Below, piece by piece: positions 42,654-50,626 of a stretch of 64,000 nucleotides of DNA. The notes under the pieces are model-generated. The model was not told the DNA's origin, made no database searches, and was given only the letters and a program-made list of their open reading frames with translations. The stretch lies in NCBI GenBank assembly GCA_037189585.1, contig JBBCJA010000025.1, positions 1-64,000 on the forward strand, given 5' to 3'. The DNA is from JAEXNA01 sp037189585. Lineage in GTDB: Bacteria > Vulcanimicrobiota > Xenobia > Xenobiales > JADMJV01. How positions within the stretch are numbered: position 1 is the stretch's first letter; each line of letters opens with the position of its first letter. Made by a program: the position numbers and the translations under genes.

Positions 42654-44041
42654 TGTCCAATCTTGTCCAGAAACATCGTTCCTAGACCAAGCAGTAACGC
42701 GAACCCGATCCAGTCGGTGAAAGTGGTCAGCCAGACGGTGGAGGCGAGCGCCGGGTCTACCTTGAGGGCTTTCAAGCCCATCGGGATAACCGAACCGGCG
42801 AATCCGGCACAGACAATGTTGAGCGTCATGGCGGTCATCACGATTCCCGCCATCCATATATTCTTGGTCAGAAGATAGGCCAGACTACCGGTCAGAAGTC
42901 CCGCCATTGACCCGTAGAGCAGCCCGAAACCGAGCTCCTTCATCACCAGTTCGCGAATATCGCGCTTATAGATCTCACCAAGGGCCAAACCGCGCACGAC
43001 AAGCGTGGTGGTCTGACAGCCCGTATTTCCACCATGGCCTGCGATGATGGGCATAAAGGCCGCCAAGATGGCCACATGGGCCAGGGTTCCCTCGAAAAGA
43101 CTGACCAGAAATGCCGACAAAAACCCGATCGTCAAATTTACCAGAAGCCAGGGAGCGCGCCGGCGTAGCGTCGCTCGTACCGAGGAAAGCGCCTCTGACT
43201 CAGCGTCGAGACCAACCTGCAGGTAGATGTCCTCGGTGGCCTCCTCGATCTGCACGTCCAGCACGTCGTCCGCGGTCAGAACACCTAACAGAACCCCTTC
43301 ATCGTCCACCACGGGAAGAGCGAGAAGGTCGAAGTGACGTAACCGCTGAGCCGCGTCCTCCTGGTCCAGGGCGACGTTGACCGAAATGACGTCGCGCACC
43401 TCGATGTCGGCCAGAAGCGCCTTGGGGTCGGCGGTGATCAAACGGCGTAGGTCGATGACGCCGCGCAGGTGACCTTGTTTATCCACCGTGTACAGATAGA
43501 AGGGGTGCTCTGTATCCGGTGACAGTCGACGCAGATAGTCAAGACCTTCGGCCACGGTCCAGCCGGTTTGCAAGGCCAGGATATCACGAGACATCCAGCG
43601 GCCGACGGAGTCCTCCGGTAGAGAGAGAATGTCGGTGATAGTGGACGAAGTCGGAGCGTCCAGGCGCGAGAGGATCTCGTGCACCCGCTCGTCGGGAAGC
43701 TCCTCGACTAAATCCGCGGCCAGATCCTCGTCGATAAGAACGAGGACCTCCGAGAGAACATCGGGGTCCAGCGATTCCAACAGCTCCGTCCGAGCGGATT
43801 CATTGAAGAACTCGAGGAGGTCGGCCAGCCCATCCTGGTCGTAGAGCTCCACCAGTTCCAGGCGTTTGGACGGGCTCAGCTCTTCTAAAAAGTCCGCCTG
43901 GTCGGCTGGATGCAAGGACCAAAGCCGCTCCACGACCCGTTCGGACGGCTCGGAGTCGACCACGGGAAGCAACTCTTCGAGCAGAAGCTCCCGGCGTTCA
44001 AGTTCGTCGAGGCTCGCTCCGACATCCGGGCGAGAACTCAA
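42650..44041 (-). CDS. mgtE: MgtE-family magnesium transporter
   Basis: A protein of 463 residues with a TTG start. Cytoplasmic N-domain (about 20-130), two CBS motifs (about 135-255), and five membrane helices with the conserved AFMPIIAGHGGNTGCQTTTL pore signature and EIYKRDIRELVMKE loop. The N and CBS domains are the Mg2+ sensor that closes the pore. No M-box riboswitch could be recognised in the 160 bases upstream. Confidence 0.95.
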   Translation of the reverse strand: MSSRPDVGASLDELERRELLLEELLPVVDSEPSERVVERLWSLHPADQADFLEELSPSKRLELVELYDQDGLADLLEFFNESARTELLESLDPDVLSEVLVLIDEDLAADLVEELPDERVHEILSRLDAPTSSTITDILSLPEDSVGRWMSRDILALQTGWTVAEGLDYLRRLSPDTEHPFYLYTVDKQGHLRGVIDLRRLITADPKALLADIEVRDVISVNVALDQEDAAQRLRHFDLLALPVVDDEGVLLGVLTADDVLDVQIEEATEDIYLQVGLDAESEALSSVRATLRRRAPWLLVNLTIGFLSAFLVSLFEGTLAHVAILAAFMPIIAGHGGNTGCQTTTLVVRGLALGEIYKRDIRELVMKELGFGLLYGSMAGLLTGSLAYLLTKNIWMAGIVMTAMTLNIVCAGFAGSVIPMGLKALKVDPALASTVWLTTFTDWIGFALLLGLGTMFLDKIGH

Positions 44042-44164
44042 GACGCGACTCTTGCTGACAAAGAGATATGGCTGTTCGCGCGCGACATGCGCCCTGGGGT
44101 TCTCTTCGGTTCATCCAAGGCCTGCCCTAGGCGGGGTATAGGGGTCGGTTTTTTCTCTACCTAT

Positions 44165-44194
44165 CTTTACATTGCAAAGTCAAACCGTTATCAT
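44165..44194 (+). promoter_or_regulatory. promoter with overlapping CTTT-AAAG operator
   Basis: -35 TTTACA (44166-44171), 17-base spacer, -10 TATCAT (44189-44194). CTTTACATTGCAAAG (44165-44179), a near-palindrome, covers the -35 box. Transcription would begin at about 44201, one base before the ATG at 44202, so the mRNA should be leaderless. A similar site lies at 45190 in front of ispH. Confidence 0.6.
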
Positions 44195-44201
44195 AGCGCG
44201 G

Positions 44202-44798
44202 ATGAATGTTTCTCAGGCCTTAGAACAGCTCGACGAGATTCGCCATCATTTGGGCCGAAACGAGGTCTACCGGGGATACAGGTCCAGGACCATCGCTCTC
44301 ACCGGAGCGAGCGGGGTGCTGGCCGCTATGGCGATGTCGGTGTGGGCCTCCTCCGCGGGAGAACTTTCGCGGGTGGGCTTTTGGGTCGCGGTCGCGGCTT
44401 TCAACCTGGCCATTATGGCCTGGGAAGTTCTCGGTGACTACGGTAACCATCGAACGGAGCACCAGCGTAAGATCACCCGGCGCACGGTCGGACAGTTTCT
44501 CCCGTCGCTGGCCCTTGGGGCGGTGCTAACACTCGCCATCGCCGGCCGCGGAGAGGCGCTCAACTTGCTACCGGGTCTGTGGGCAGGGCTCTTCGCGCTA
44601 GGAATTTTCTCTTCTCGCCCCTACTTGCCGCGCGGTGTGGGCTGGGTCGGCGCTTACTACCTGATCGCCTCGGCGCTCTTGATCAGTTTTGAGGGTAGCG
44701 CGCTCAGTCAACCCTGGGCGATGGGAGGCTGTTTCGGACTTGGCCAGGCAGCCATGGCCTGGGTGCTGTATCAAAATCTTGAAAGGAAGACGGCATGA
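44202..44798 (+). CDS. six-helix membrane protein
   Basis: A protein of 198 residues from the ATG at 44202; the frame extends upstream to 44172, but that includes the promoter. Helices around 32-50 (TGASGVLAAMAMSVWA), 58-74, 95-112, 118-135, 141-160 and 168-185. No family recognised, though membrane proteins paired with a downstream ArsR/MarR-type regulator by ATGA overlap are common in stress and lipid functions. Soluble N-terminus EQLDEIRHHLGRNEVYRGYR. Confidence 0.65.
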   Translation: MNVSQALEQLDEIRHHLGRNEVYRGYRSRTIALTGASGVLAAMAMSVWASSAGELSRVGFWVAVAAFNLAIMAWEVLGDYGNHRTEHQRKITRRTVGQFLPSLALGAVLTLAIAGRGEALNLLPGLWAGLFALGIFSSRPYLPRGVGWVGAYYLIASALLISFEGSALSQPWAMGGCFGLGQAAMAWVLYQNLERKTA

Positions 44799-45157
44799 AT
44801 GATGATGATGCAGGCAGATTCGCCTATAACGGTCTGGATCGCGTACTACACGAAAAAGCTCGGCTGGGAATTCTCACCTCGCTTTTCACTCACGTTGAGG
44901 GTTTGACGTTTAACGATATCAAGACGCTCTGTTCCTTAACCGATGGAAACCTGAGTCGCCATCTGCAAGTTCTCGAACGTGAAAGTCTTGTGGAGATCGT
45001 GAAAGAAACAGGATCAGGGCGTCCCCAGACCACGTGTTTTCTTACCGATTCTGGACGCCAGCGATATCTCGATTACTTGGAAGAACTGCAGACCGTTTTG
45101 CGAGCGGTGGCCCAGCGAGATCAAACCCAATTCGGAGCAGGTTTTAGCCCCGCCTAG
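44795..45157 (+). CDS. winged-helix transcriptional regulator
   Basis: A protein of 120 residues. Winged-helix pattern: KARLGILTSLFTHVEGLTFN, DIKTLCSLTDGNLSRHLQVL, wing TGSGRPQTTCFLTDSG, and a C-terminal dimer helix. This resembles MarR/ArsR-like or HTH_34-type proteins. It overlaps the membrane protein by four bases. Sites of the form CTTTnCAnnnCAAAG occur upstream of its own operon and ahead of ispH, so it probably binds both. A terminator follows. Confidence 0.85.
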   Translation: MNDDDAGRFAYNGLDRVLHEKARLGILTSLFTHVEGLTFNDIKTLCSLTDGNLSRHLQVLERESLVEIVKETGSGRPQTTCFLTDSGRQRYLDYLEELQTVLRAVAQRDQTQFGAGFSPA

Positions 45158-45180
45158 CGGAGCGGACCGCTCTTTTTTTT
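45156..45180 (+). terminator. Rho-independent terminator
   Basis: AGCGG and CCGCT form a short stem around AGCGGA, followed by a run of T residues to 45180, just after the regulator gene's stop. The T-run and GC-rich stem are the standard signature. It separates the membrane-protein/regulator operon from ispH. Confidence 0.75.
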
Positions 45181-45189
45181 ACCCCAACA

Positions 45190-45204
45190 CTTTGCAACAC
45201 AAAG
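45190..45204 (+). promoter_or_regulatory. operator-like CTTTGCAACACAAAG upstream of ispH
   Basis: The 15-base near-palindrome matches the site at 44165-44179 in 11 positions, keeping both CTTT and AAAG ends and the CA pair. It lies 21 bases before the ispH ATG, where it could block transcription. No confident -10 box was found between them. Confidence 0.5.
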
Positions 45205-45225
45205 CAAGAAAGGCGAAAATCAAGT

Positions 45226-46077
45226 ATGTTAGTGATTTTAGCGGACCACCTCGGAATGTGTTTCGGAGTCAAGGATGCGCTCACCATGATGAGAGAGCTT
45301 CCAGAGCCCAAGGATGTCACCGTTTATGGTGAGTTGGTGCACAACCCCGTGGTGCTCGACGAAATGGAGTCTCGAGGTTTTCGGCAGCTTTCCGAAACAG
45401 ACCGGGGAGTTCCAGAAACCCGACAAGTGCTGGTCACCGCTCACGGGATCAGTAACACGACCCGACAGCGGTTGGAATCAGCCGGGAAGGTCTTGCTGGA
45501 CACGACCTGCCCCCTCGTGCGAAGGGTTCATAAAGCCGCGCTCCACTACCAGAATCTGGGCTACACTGTCGTCGTAGTGGGGCGCCAAGGACATGTCGAA
45601 GTGGAGGGACTCGTCGGAGACCTGGATCGCCATCACGTAGTGTCAACTCCGGAAGAAGTTCGTTCCTGGTCTGACGCTCGTCTGGCCGTGGTCAATCAGA
45701 CAACCATCCCGCCCGATCAAGTTCAGGAGGTCCATCGCGCGATCCGTGCTTTAAACTTCGACCGCGACCTGGTCTTCGTCGATACGGTCTGTGGTCCGAC
45801 CCGGGACCGTCAAAGCGCGGTGGAGCGCTTGGTGGAACGGGTGGACGCTCTCGTCGTGGTGGGCGGGCCGAAAAGTCACAACACCTTACAACTGGGTCGC
45901 AAGGCTGAACTTCGAGGCAAGCCTTGGTGGCGGGTTTCCTGCGCCGAGGAGCTACGTCGAGAATGGTTCCTGGGAATGCGCCTCGTGGGCTTGACCGCCG
46001 GCACCTCCACCACCGACGAGACGGTAGCAGAGGTCCACCGGCGCCTTCGTGCCTTGCCCGGTCAAAGAACTGCCTGA
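45226..46077 (+). CDS. ispH: 4-hydroxy-3-methylbut-2-enyl diphosphate reductase
   Basis: A protein of 283 residues. Three cluster cysteines C12 (GMCFGV), C95 (DTTCPLV) and C189 (VDTVCGPT) bind the [4Fe-4S] cluster; HNPVV, TAHG, GHVEVEG and SHNT are the substrate contacts. IspH makes IPP and DMAPP in the last step of the MEP pathway. It starts downstream of a possible operator of the adjacent regulator, suggesting control of isoprenoid supply. Confidence 0.93.
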   Translation: MLVILADHLGMCFGVKDALTMMRELPEPKDVTVYGELVHNPVVLDEMESRGFRQLSETDRGVPETRQVLVTAHGISNTTRQRLESAGKVLLDTTCPLVRRVHKAALHYQNLGYTVVVVGRQGHVEVEGLVGDLDRHHVVSTPEEVRSWSDARLAVVNQTTIPPDQVQEVHRAIRALNFDRDLVFVDTVCGPTRDRQSAVERLVERVDALVVVGGPKSHNTLQLGRKAELRGKPWWRVSCAEELRREWFLGMRLVGLTAGTSTTDETVAEVHRRLRALPGQRTA

Positions 46078-46132
46078 AAAATGTTCTATATAGCTGCGGG
46101 ATGAAGGTAAATTCGGCGCGAAGAGTGTCTTA

Positions 46133-46882
46133 GTGAGCCGGATCAGTCTCTATCCCGAAGCCGCCCACGGCGGTATTCTAGAGCGTCACACCGATTGGGA
46201 ACCCTCGGGGGGTAGCGGCGTCTATCGACGACGATTGGTCGTATGGCGAAATTTCACACGCTGTAATCGGCACTGCCAACTCCTCATTTTCCTCGACGGG
46301 CAAAATCTCTTCGAGACCGATCATGAAGGTCCGAACCCCCACTGGTCGGCGGAAAGGCATCTGTCGACGGTGGAGGAACCGCTCCTGGTCGCGGCCGTTC
46401 CCGCCAGCCGGCGGCGCTATCCGGAGTACGTCGGCTGGAGCGAGGAGCACTACTCTCCCGCCGGGCCCAGTCATGCCGAGTTTCTGGTTCACTGCGTGCT
46501 ACCCTATCTCATCTCGCTTTACCCGAACGCCAGGCTTCGTGGCTTAGTCGGCGCCTCGGCTGGAGGAGTGGCCGCTCTTTACACGGGCTGGTGTTATCCT
46601 AAACTTTTCCCCGGTATCGGATGCCTGTCGGCCGGCCGGCACTACTTCGGCGAACTGCTCTCGCGTTTCGAGGGGATTCCGGCACCCAAGATCTATCTGT
46701 CCTGCGGGAATCGCGGCATGGACACCGCCTTTCAAACAACCAATCGCGAGCTCGCGAAGGCTCTCCGCTCGCGTGGTGCCGAGGTTCGCTTGCGCCTCCA
46801 TCAGGGAGATCATTCGGAACCGGTTTGGAGTCGACGGTTGCCGGACTTGCTGAATTTCCTCCTAGTGCTGCGTCAAGCCTAA
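46133..46882 (+). CDS. esterase of the Fes/D-type alpha/beta hydrolase group
   Basis: A protein of 249 residues with GTG start. Core features: CQLLIFLDGQNLFE, nucleophile GASAGGVAAL, histidine in RLHQGDHSEPVW. It resembles putative esterase families that include enterochelin esterase and antigen 85-type enzymes. No signal peptide. Substrate unknown. It starts 55 bases after ispH. Confidence 0.8.
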   Translation: MSRISLYPEAAHGGILERHTDWEPSGGSGVYRRRLVVWRNFTRCNRHCQLLIFLDGQNLFETDHEGPNPHWSAERHLSTVEEPLLVAAVPASRRRYPEYVGWSEEHYSPAGPSHAEFLVHCVLPYLISLYPNARLRGLVGASAGGVAALYTGWCYPKLFPGIGCLSAGRHYFGELLSRFEGIPAPKIYLSCGNRGMDTAFQTTNRELAKALRSRGAEVRLRLHQGDHSEPVWSRRLPDLLNFLLVLRQA

Positions 46883-46900
46883 AGCGGGCTCAGCACCGGA

Positions 46901-47551
46901 TTAATGTCCGGTGATGGAGCCCAGGTATTTTTCCAGGATGCTCACCATCTCTTGGTAAGTCATAAAACCGAAAAACGAATGTAGCCTGTATCCAGAATTG
47001 TCTAGAATCACGTAGTAAGGCACCTTGTCGCCTTCGAAATAACCAGCATAGTCTCGAAAGCTCGGAGACTTTGGAGCTTCAAGGTCCACCTGCACCACTT
47101 CCACCACCGGTGACTTAGACAGGTCTTCGAGCGTCGGTTGCATCGCCTGGGTCGCTGGACACCATGAGGTCCCAAAGACGACCAGGATCCCTTCTCCACC
47201 CCAAACTCCCCTATTGCTCCCTTCTCCGGCCGCGCGATAGAGATCAATGGTCTTGAACTCTTTGTTCACGACCACTCTGACGAGTTCTGGGGGGAGCTGA
47301 TCTAATCGAGCCCAAACGATCCCTCCATCCTCGGAAACGGGAATGGTGTGGCCGCCAAGAGTCCAGCCAGCCGAACTTTGCTCGGCTCTGAGGCTCATCG
47401 CCTTGGCCAGGTCGTTCAGCGAAATCTTGATCTCCGAGCCGACCCCCATGACGCGTCCTTTGAACGGCTGGTTGGCCACAAAAATCTGTTCTGCCGCGAC
47501 GGCGGTGACCAGGACCAAGAATGTCGCGAGCAATAAGAGAATGCGCTTCAT
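46901..47551 (-). CDS. secreted protein with thioredoxin-like domain lacking the second Cys
   Basis: A protein of 216 residues. Signal peptide ending near AVAAEQ, then a copper amine oxidase N-domain-like beta segment (VANQPFKGRVMGVGSEIKIS), and a C-terminal thioredoxin fold (about 115-210) with GTSWCPATQAMQP. The C-x-x-C motif reads CPAT, so it is monothiol, as in some chaperone or glutathionylation-type thioredoxins. Cis-proline in DKVPYYVI is present. HIT-family gene lies 42 bases upstream in its own reading direction. Confidence 0.75.
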   Translation of the reverse strand: MKRILLLLATFLVLVTAVAAEQIFVANQPFKGRVMGVGSEIKISLNDLAKAMSLRAEQSSAGWTLGGHTIPVSEDGGIVWARLDQLPPELVRVVVNKEFKTIDLYRAAGEGSNRGVWGGEGILVVFGTSWCPATQAMQPTLEDLSKSPVVEVVQVDLEAPKSPSFRDYAGYFEGDKVPYYVILDNSGYRLHSFFGFMTYQEMVSILEKYLGSITGH

Positions 47552-47593
47552 TCTATCTAGCTTCCCGCCCTGGACGAACGACCCTCTACTTGA

Positions 47594-47995
47594 TCAATTT
47601 GAGGACAGTGCCTCCGAGAGCTTGGCCGCGATTGCGGCAAGTTCAGCTTGGTCGACCTCGCTGGCGGCGTGGGCGAAGCTAAGTTGGGATTCCTCGGAGA
47701 TCGGAACGAGGTGAAGATGGGCGTGCGGAACTTCGAATCCGGCGATGATCATGCCGATACGGCTCGGCTTGAACACCTCCATCTGCGCCTTCCCCACCCG
47801 CTGAGCCACCCTCATCAAGTGGGCGTTCGCTTCGGTGTCGAGATCGATCCAGTGGGAGACCTCCGCGATGGGAACCACCAGAGTGTGGCCTGGCCGGATG
47901 GGATTGATGGAGAGAAAAGCCGCACAAACATCGTCGCGGTGAACGAAATGTCCCGGCCACACGCCGGTGAGGATCTTGGTAAAAACGGTGCTCAT
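47594..47995 (-). CDS. HIT-family nucleotide hydrolase
   Basis: A protein of 133 residues. The fold opens with VFTKILTGVWPGHFVHRDDV, INPIRPGHTLVVP, and the triad VPHAHLHLVP (H-x-H-x-H) at 90-99. Probably hydrolyses adenylyl or dinucleoside tetraphosphate substrates. Divergent from mutM with 87 bases between them. Confidence 0.93.
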   Translation of the reverse strand: MSTVFTKILTGVWPGHFVHRDDVCAAFLSINPIRPGHTLVVPIAEVSHWIDLDTEANAHLMRVAQRVGKAQMEVFKPSRIGMIIAGFEVPHAHLHLVPISEESQLSFAHAASEVDQAELAAIAAKLSEALSSN

Positions 47996-48082
47996 AGAGG
48001 GATCTGCTTCGTATTGGGGGCGATGAGAGCCTCTTAGCGTTGGACTGAAGGGACCGCGGCACCACTCACCAAACTGCGAAGA

Positions 48083-48961
48083 ATGCCAGAGCTACCAGAG
48101 GTTGAAACGGTTAGGCGCAGTTTGGTCGACCATCTGCCCGGGAGAGAGATCCTGACAGCGGAGGTCCGCGATCCTTATGTTCTGCGCGGACAGCCGGTCG
48201 CGGACTTCACCAGAGCGCTTCAAGGACAAACCTTCCAGACACTGGAGCGGCATGGAAAGCTCCTGTACTTCCCGTTCGAGCACGGTTCGCTGATCGTCCA
48301 TCTGGGCATGACCGGACAGCTCACCGTTCGCCTACCGAATCGCGACGACACCGCTTTCACCCGGCACGAGACCACCGGACTGCAGCGTACGTTACAGCAT
48401 CCCCCCGACAAGCATACTCACATCAGCCTCCATCTCGACGGCGGCGTCGAGGTACACTACCGGGACATTCGAAAATTCGGTCGTGTCTTTTTCATCCCCG
48501 AAACCACACGGGAGGAGATCGTGAGTCGCTTCGTTCTAGGCGTCGATCCCCTCTCGGAGGCGTTCAGCCGCTCTTACCTGGCCGGCGGGCTGATGACGAG
48601 AAAAACCGCCATCAAGGCGGCCCTCCTAGATCAAAAGCTCTTGGCCGGCCTGGGCAACATCTATGTCGATGAAGCCCTCTTTCTAGCCGGCATTCGACCC
48701 GGACGGGGCGCCTTCCGAGTGCGCGGCCAGCAACTCAACCGGTTGACCGAGGCGATCCCTCAAGTCCTCAACAAAGGACTTGAAGCCGGAGGCACAACCT
48801 TGAGAGATTTCGTCAGCGGCCTTGGGGAAGCCGGATACAACCAGGAAGACCTTCTGGTCTACGGGCGCTATGGAAAGCCATGCCCCATTTGTGGGGAAAC
48901 CCTTCGACGAGGAGAGTTTGGCGGACGGACCACCACCTGGTGCGCACGCTGCCAGCACTGA
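48083..48961 (+). CDS. mutM: formamidopyrimidine-DNA glycosylase
   Basis: A protein of 292 residues. It starts MPELPEVETVRR, with the catalytic Pro2/Glu3, carries the H2TH region (ALLDQKLLAGLGNIYVDEAL), and ends in a complete zinc finger CPICGETLRRGEFGGRTT and WCARCQ. It excises oxidised purines such as 8-oxoguanine. The middle region has an insert around residues 92-113 compared with short members. Confidence 0.95.
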   Translation: MPELPEVETVRRSLVDHLPGREILTAEVRDPYVLRGQPVADFTRALQGQTFQTLERHGKLLYFPFEHGSLIVHLGMTGQLTVRLPNRDDTAFTRHETTGLQRTLQHPPDKHTHISLHLDGGVEVHYRDIRKFGRVFFIPETTREEIVSRFVLGVDPLSEAFSRSYLAGGLMTRKTAIKAALLDQKLLAGLGNIYVDEALFLAGIRPGRGAFRVRGQQLNRLTEAIPQVLNKGLEAGGTTLRDFVSGLGEAGYNQEDLLVYGRYGKPCPICGETLRRGEFGGRTTTWCARCQH

Positions 48962-49111
48962 TTAGTGCTAAATTGACTACCAGCCCAGTTTCGCCTCACC
49001 CACCTTGCAAACCAGAATTTTGGATAGAAACCCCGAATTTTTTGATCATGGTTCATTCCAACTCCCCCATTTTTGACTAGATCGCCAAAATTGGATATGG
49101 GCGTGCATTTC

Positions 49112-49147
49112 TTGGTAAATTTGTACCAAACATCAATTCTGATGTTT
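49112..49147. promoter_or_regulatory. cluster of palindromes before the small RNA
   Basis: TTGGTA AATTTG TACCAA (49112-49129) and AAACATCA ATTC TGATGTTT (49128-49147) are perfect palindromes with small loops, and CCAAAATTGG lies about 20 bases upstream of them. A -35-like TTGACC starts at 49146 with AGTCAT (49169) 17 bases on. Dense palindromes here suggest regulation of the RNA that follows. Confidence 0.45.
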
Positions 49148-49176
49148 GACCTTTGGGAATGAGGGAACAGTCATTT

Positions 49177-49356
49177 GGGTAGTTTGACCGCCGAGGTCTC
49201 CCCCTCGATCCAGGCGAGCCTTCGCCGTCCGAGGCGGGAGTGGGTTGGGCGGCGATGCAAACAAGGAAACATCGTCCACAGGTCAACTGCCCACCTATGC
49301 TTCTTTCAGGGGGGCAAAACGAGACCGCTTCAAAGTCGAGGCGGTCTTTTTGTTTT
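49177..49356 (+). ncRNA. structured small RNA of unknown class, ending in a terminator
   Basis: GGGTAGTTTGACC (49177-49189) pairs with GGTCAACTGCCC (49281-49292), closing a domain that holds three more hairpins, including GGCGA/TCGCC (49213-49226) and GGCGATG/CATCGTC (about 49250-49276). A 30-base tail leads to a terminator (49323-49356). A candidate promoter lies just upstream. It has no coding potential, and I could not match it to 6S, SRP, tmRNA or a known riboswitch. Length from the estimated start is about 175 bases. Confidence 0.45.
49323..49356 (+). terminator. Rho-independent terminator
   Basis: GACCGC (49323-49328) and GCGGTC (49341-49346) form a 6-bp stem with a 12-base loop, followed by TTTTTGTTTT. 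No gene on this strand ends nearby, which supports a small RNA transcript ending here. Confidence 0.8.
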
Positions 49357-49539
49357 GTTAACCAGGACTGGGCATCAGTTCACAACTTGGTCACAGAGTC
49401 GACCCGAGTTTCAGAATAGAATGCCGCCACGAGATGAAGAGGCCGCCGGGTCCTTCATCGCGTGAATCACATCCGAAGACGGGTCATCGGTCCACACTTT
49501 ACGTGGACCCTTCGGTAAGCTTTAGATGAGGAGGCTTGC

Positions 49540-49635
49540 ATGAATCAGGACGCCAGCCGGTCCGAGCTCACGCTCTGTGGACCGTCGAACCTTGATGCGT
49601 TGCGGCTCTATTTCGAGTCCCTACGCCGATCATAA
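49540..49635 (+). pseudogene. 31-codon micro-ORF or decayed tyrosine-recombinase N-terminus
   Basis: ATG at 49540 with GAGGAGG eight bases upstream gives 31 codons. The peptide (SELTLCGPSNLDALRLYFES then LRRS) and, beyond the TAA, LSADHVD in the same frame resemble the core-binding domain of XerC/D-type recombinases (YLxxLRxx-LSxxT). A palindromic hairpin GGTCCAC/GTGGACC (49489-49509) lies just upstream. It could also be a genuine small peptide gene; a remnant is favoured. Confidence 0.4.
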
Positions 49636-49747
49636 CTTTCCGCTGACCACGTCGATTAGGAGAAGGGTGCTCACCGTCAGGTGTGGCGCCTTCTTTTCAT
49701 CTACGACCAGGAACGTCGTGAATCTTATTCAAGAAGCTCTCTAACCA

Positions 49748-50626
49748 ATGGAGGGTCTCTTGTCTCAATCGTCATCAGCTAAAAAGCTCGTTCACTCCCA
49801 ACGCCGCCCCAGTACCGGCTCGAAGTTTCACGATCTGGATCTCAAGAACTGGAAAGACTATCCCGAGCTCATCACCGACAGCTTGTGGACCCTGGGCGCT
49901 CGCAGCCGAGCCAGCGTCCACAAGGGCGACTACCACGGGAATTTTGTCCCTCAGATCCCTGAACAGGTTCTGCGCCGGTTCACCAAAGCCGGAGATGTCG
50001 TGCTCGACATGTTCAACGGAATGGCCACCACCTTGATCGAGTGTCGCCGTCTGGGACGTCACGGGATCGGAGTGGAACTGCAGTCCTCGATCTGCCAGGA
50101 AGCGAGCCAACGACTGGCAGACGCGGAGAATCCTCAAGACGTCGAAACCCAAATCGTATGCGCGGACTCTTCTTGCTCCTCGGTGGTGGAGAGAGTGCGC
50201 GAAGCCTTACAGCCGCTCGGTCGGACTGGAGTGGACCACCTCCTGCTCCACCCTCCCTATTGGGACATCATCACCTTCACTGACCGCCAGGATGAGCGCG
50301 ATCTCTCCTCCTTCGAAACCCTAGAGGGCTTTCTGGAAGCCTTCGAGGCGGTGGTTCGAAACGGAGCCGAGCTGCTGGAGCGCGGCAAGTTCATGACTCT
50401 AGTTATCGGCGACAAGTACGCCGGGGGGGAATGGGTTCCGCTAGCTTTCGAGTGCATGGACGCGGTGCGCGCCTGCGGATTGACCCTGCGTGCGATCAAC
50501 ATCAAGGATATTCAGGGTAACGAGAAAGCCAAGGGGAAAAACAATAACCTGTGGCGCTACCGAGCCCTCCGCAACGGTCTTTACGTGTTCAAGCATGAGT
50601 ACGTGATGATCTTCAAGAAGGATTAG
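49748..50626 (+). CDS. orphan DNA methyltransferase (N4-C/N6-A type)
   Basis: A protein of 292 residues. SAM-binding motif GDVVLDMFNGMATTLIECRR with GRHGIGVELQ, and catalytic motif IV read LLHPPYWDI. The usual first residue of [D/N/S]-P-P-[Y/F] is histidine, which is unusual. Motif I precedes IV. No restriction endonuclease lies nearby, so it is an orphan, perhaps regulatory. An internal TTG at 49760 has a better ribosome-binding site (GGAGG six bases before it) and may be the real start. It follows the decayed recombinase. Confidence 0.75.
   Translation: MEGLLSQSSSAKKLVHSQRRPSTGSKFHDLDLKNWKDYPELITDSLWTLGARSRASVHKGDYHGNFVPQIPEQVLRRFTKAGDVVLDMFNGMATTLIECRRLGRHGIGVELQSSICQEASQRLADAENPQDVETQIVCADSSCSSVVERVREALQPLGRTGVDHLLLHPPYWDIITFTDRQDERDLSSFETLEGFLEAFEAVVRNGAELLERGKFMTLVIGDKYAGGEWVPLAFECMDAVRACGLTLRAINIKDIQGNEKAKGKNNNLWRYRALRNGLYVFKHEYVMIFKKD

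Noticed and set aside
44042..44164. M-box (Mg2+) riboswitch before mgtE
   Set aside because: No recognisable M-box helices or conserved motifs could be placed in the available sequence.
49175..49465. 96-codon plus frame over the small RNA
   Set aside because: It has no domain or ribosome-binding site and is explained by the RNA structure and terminator.
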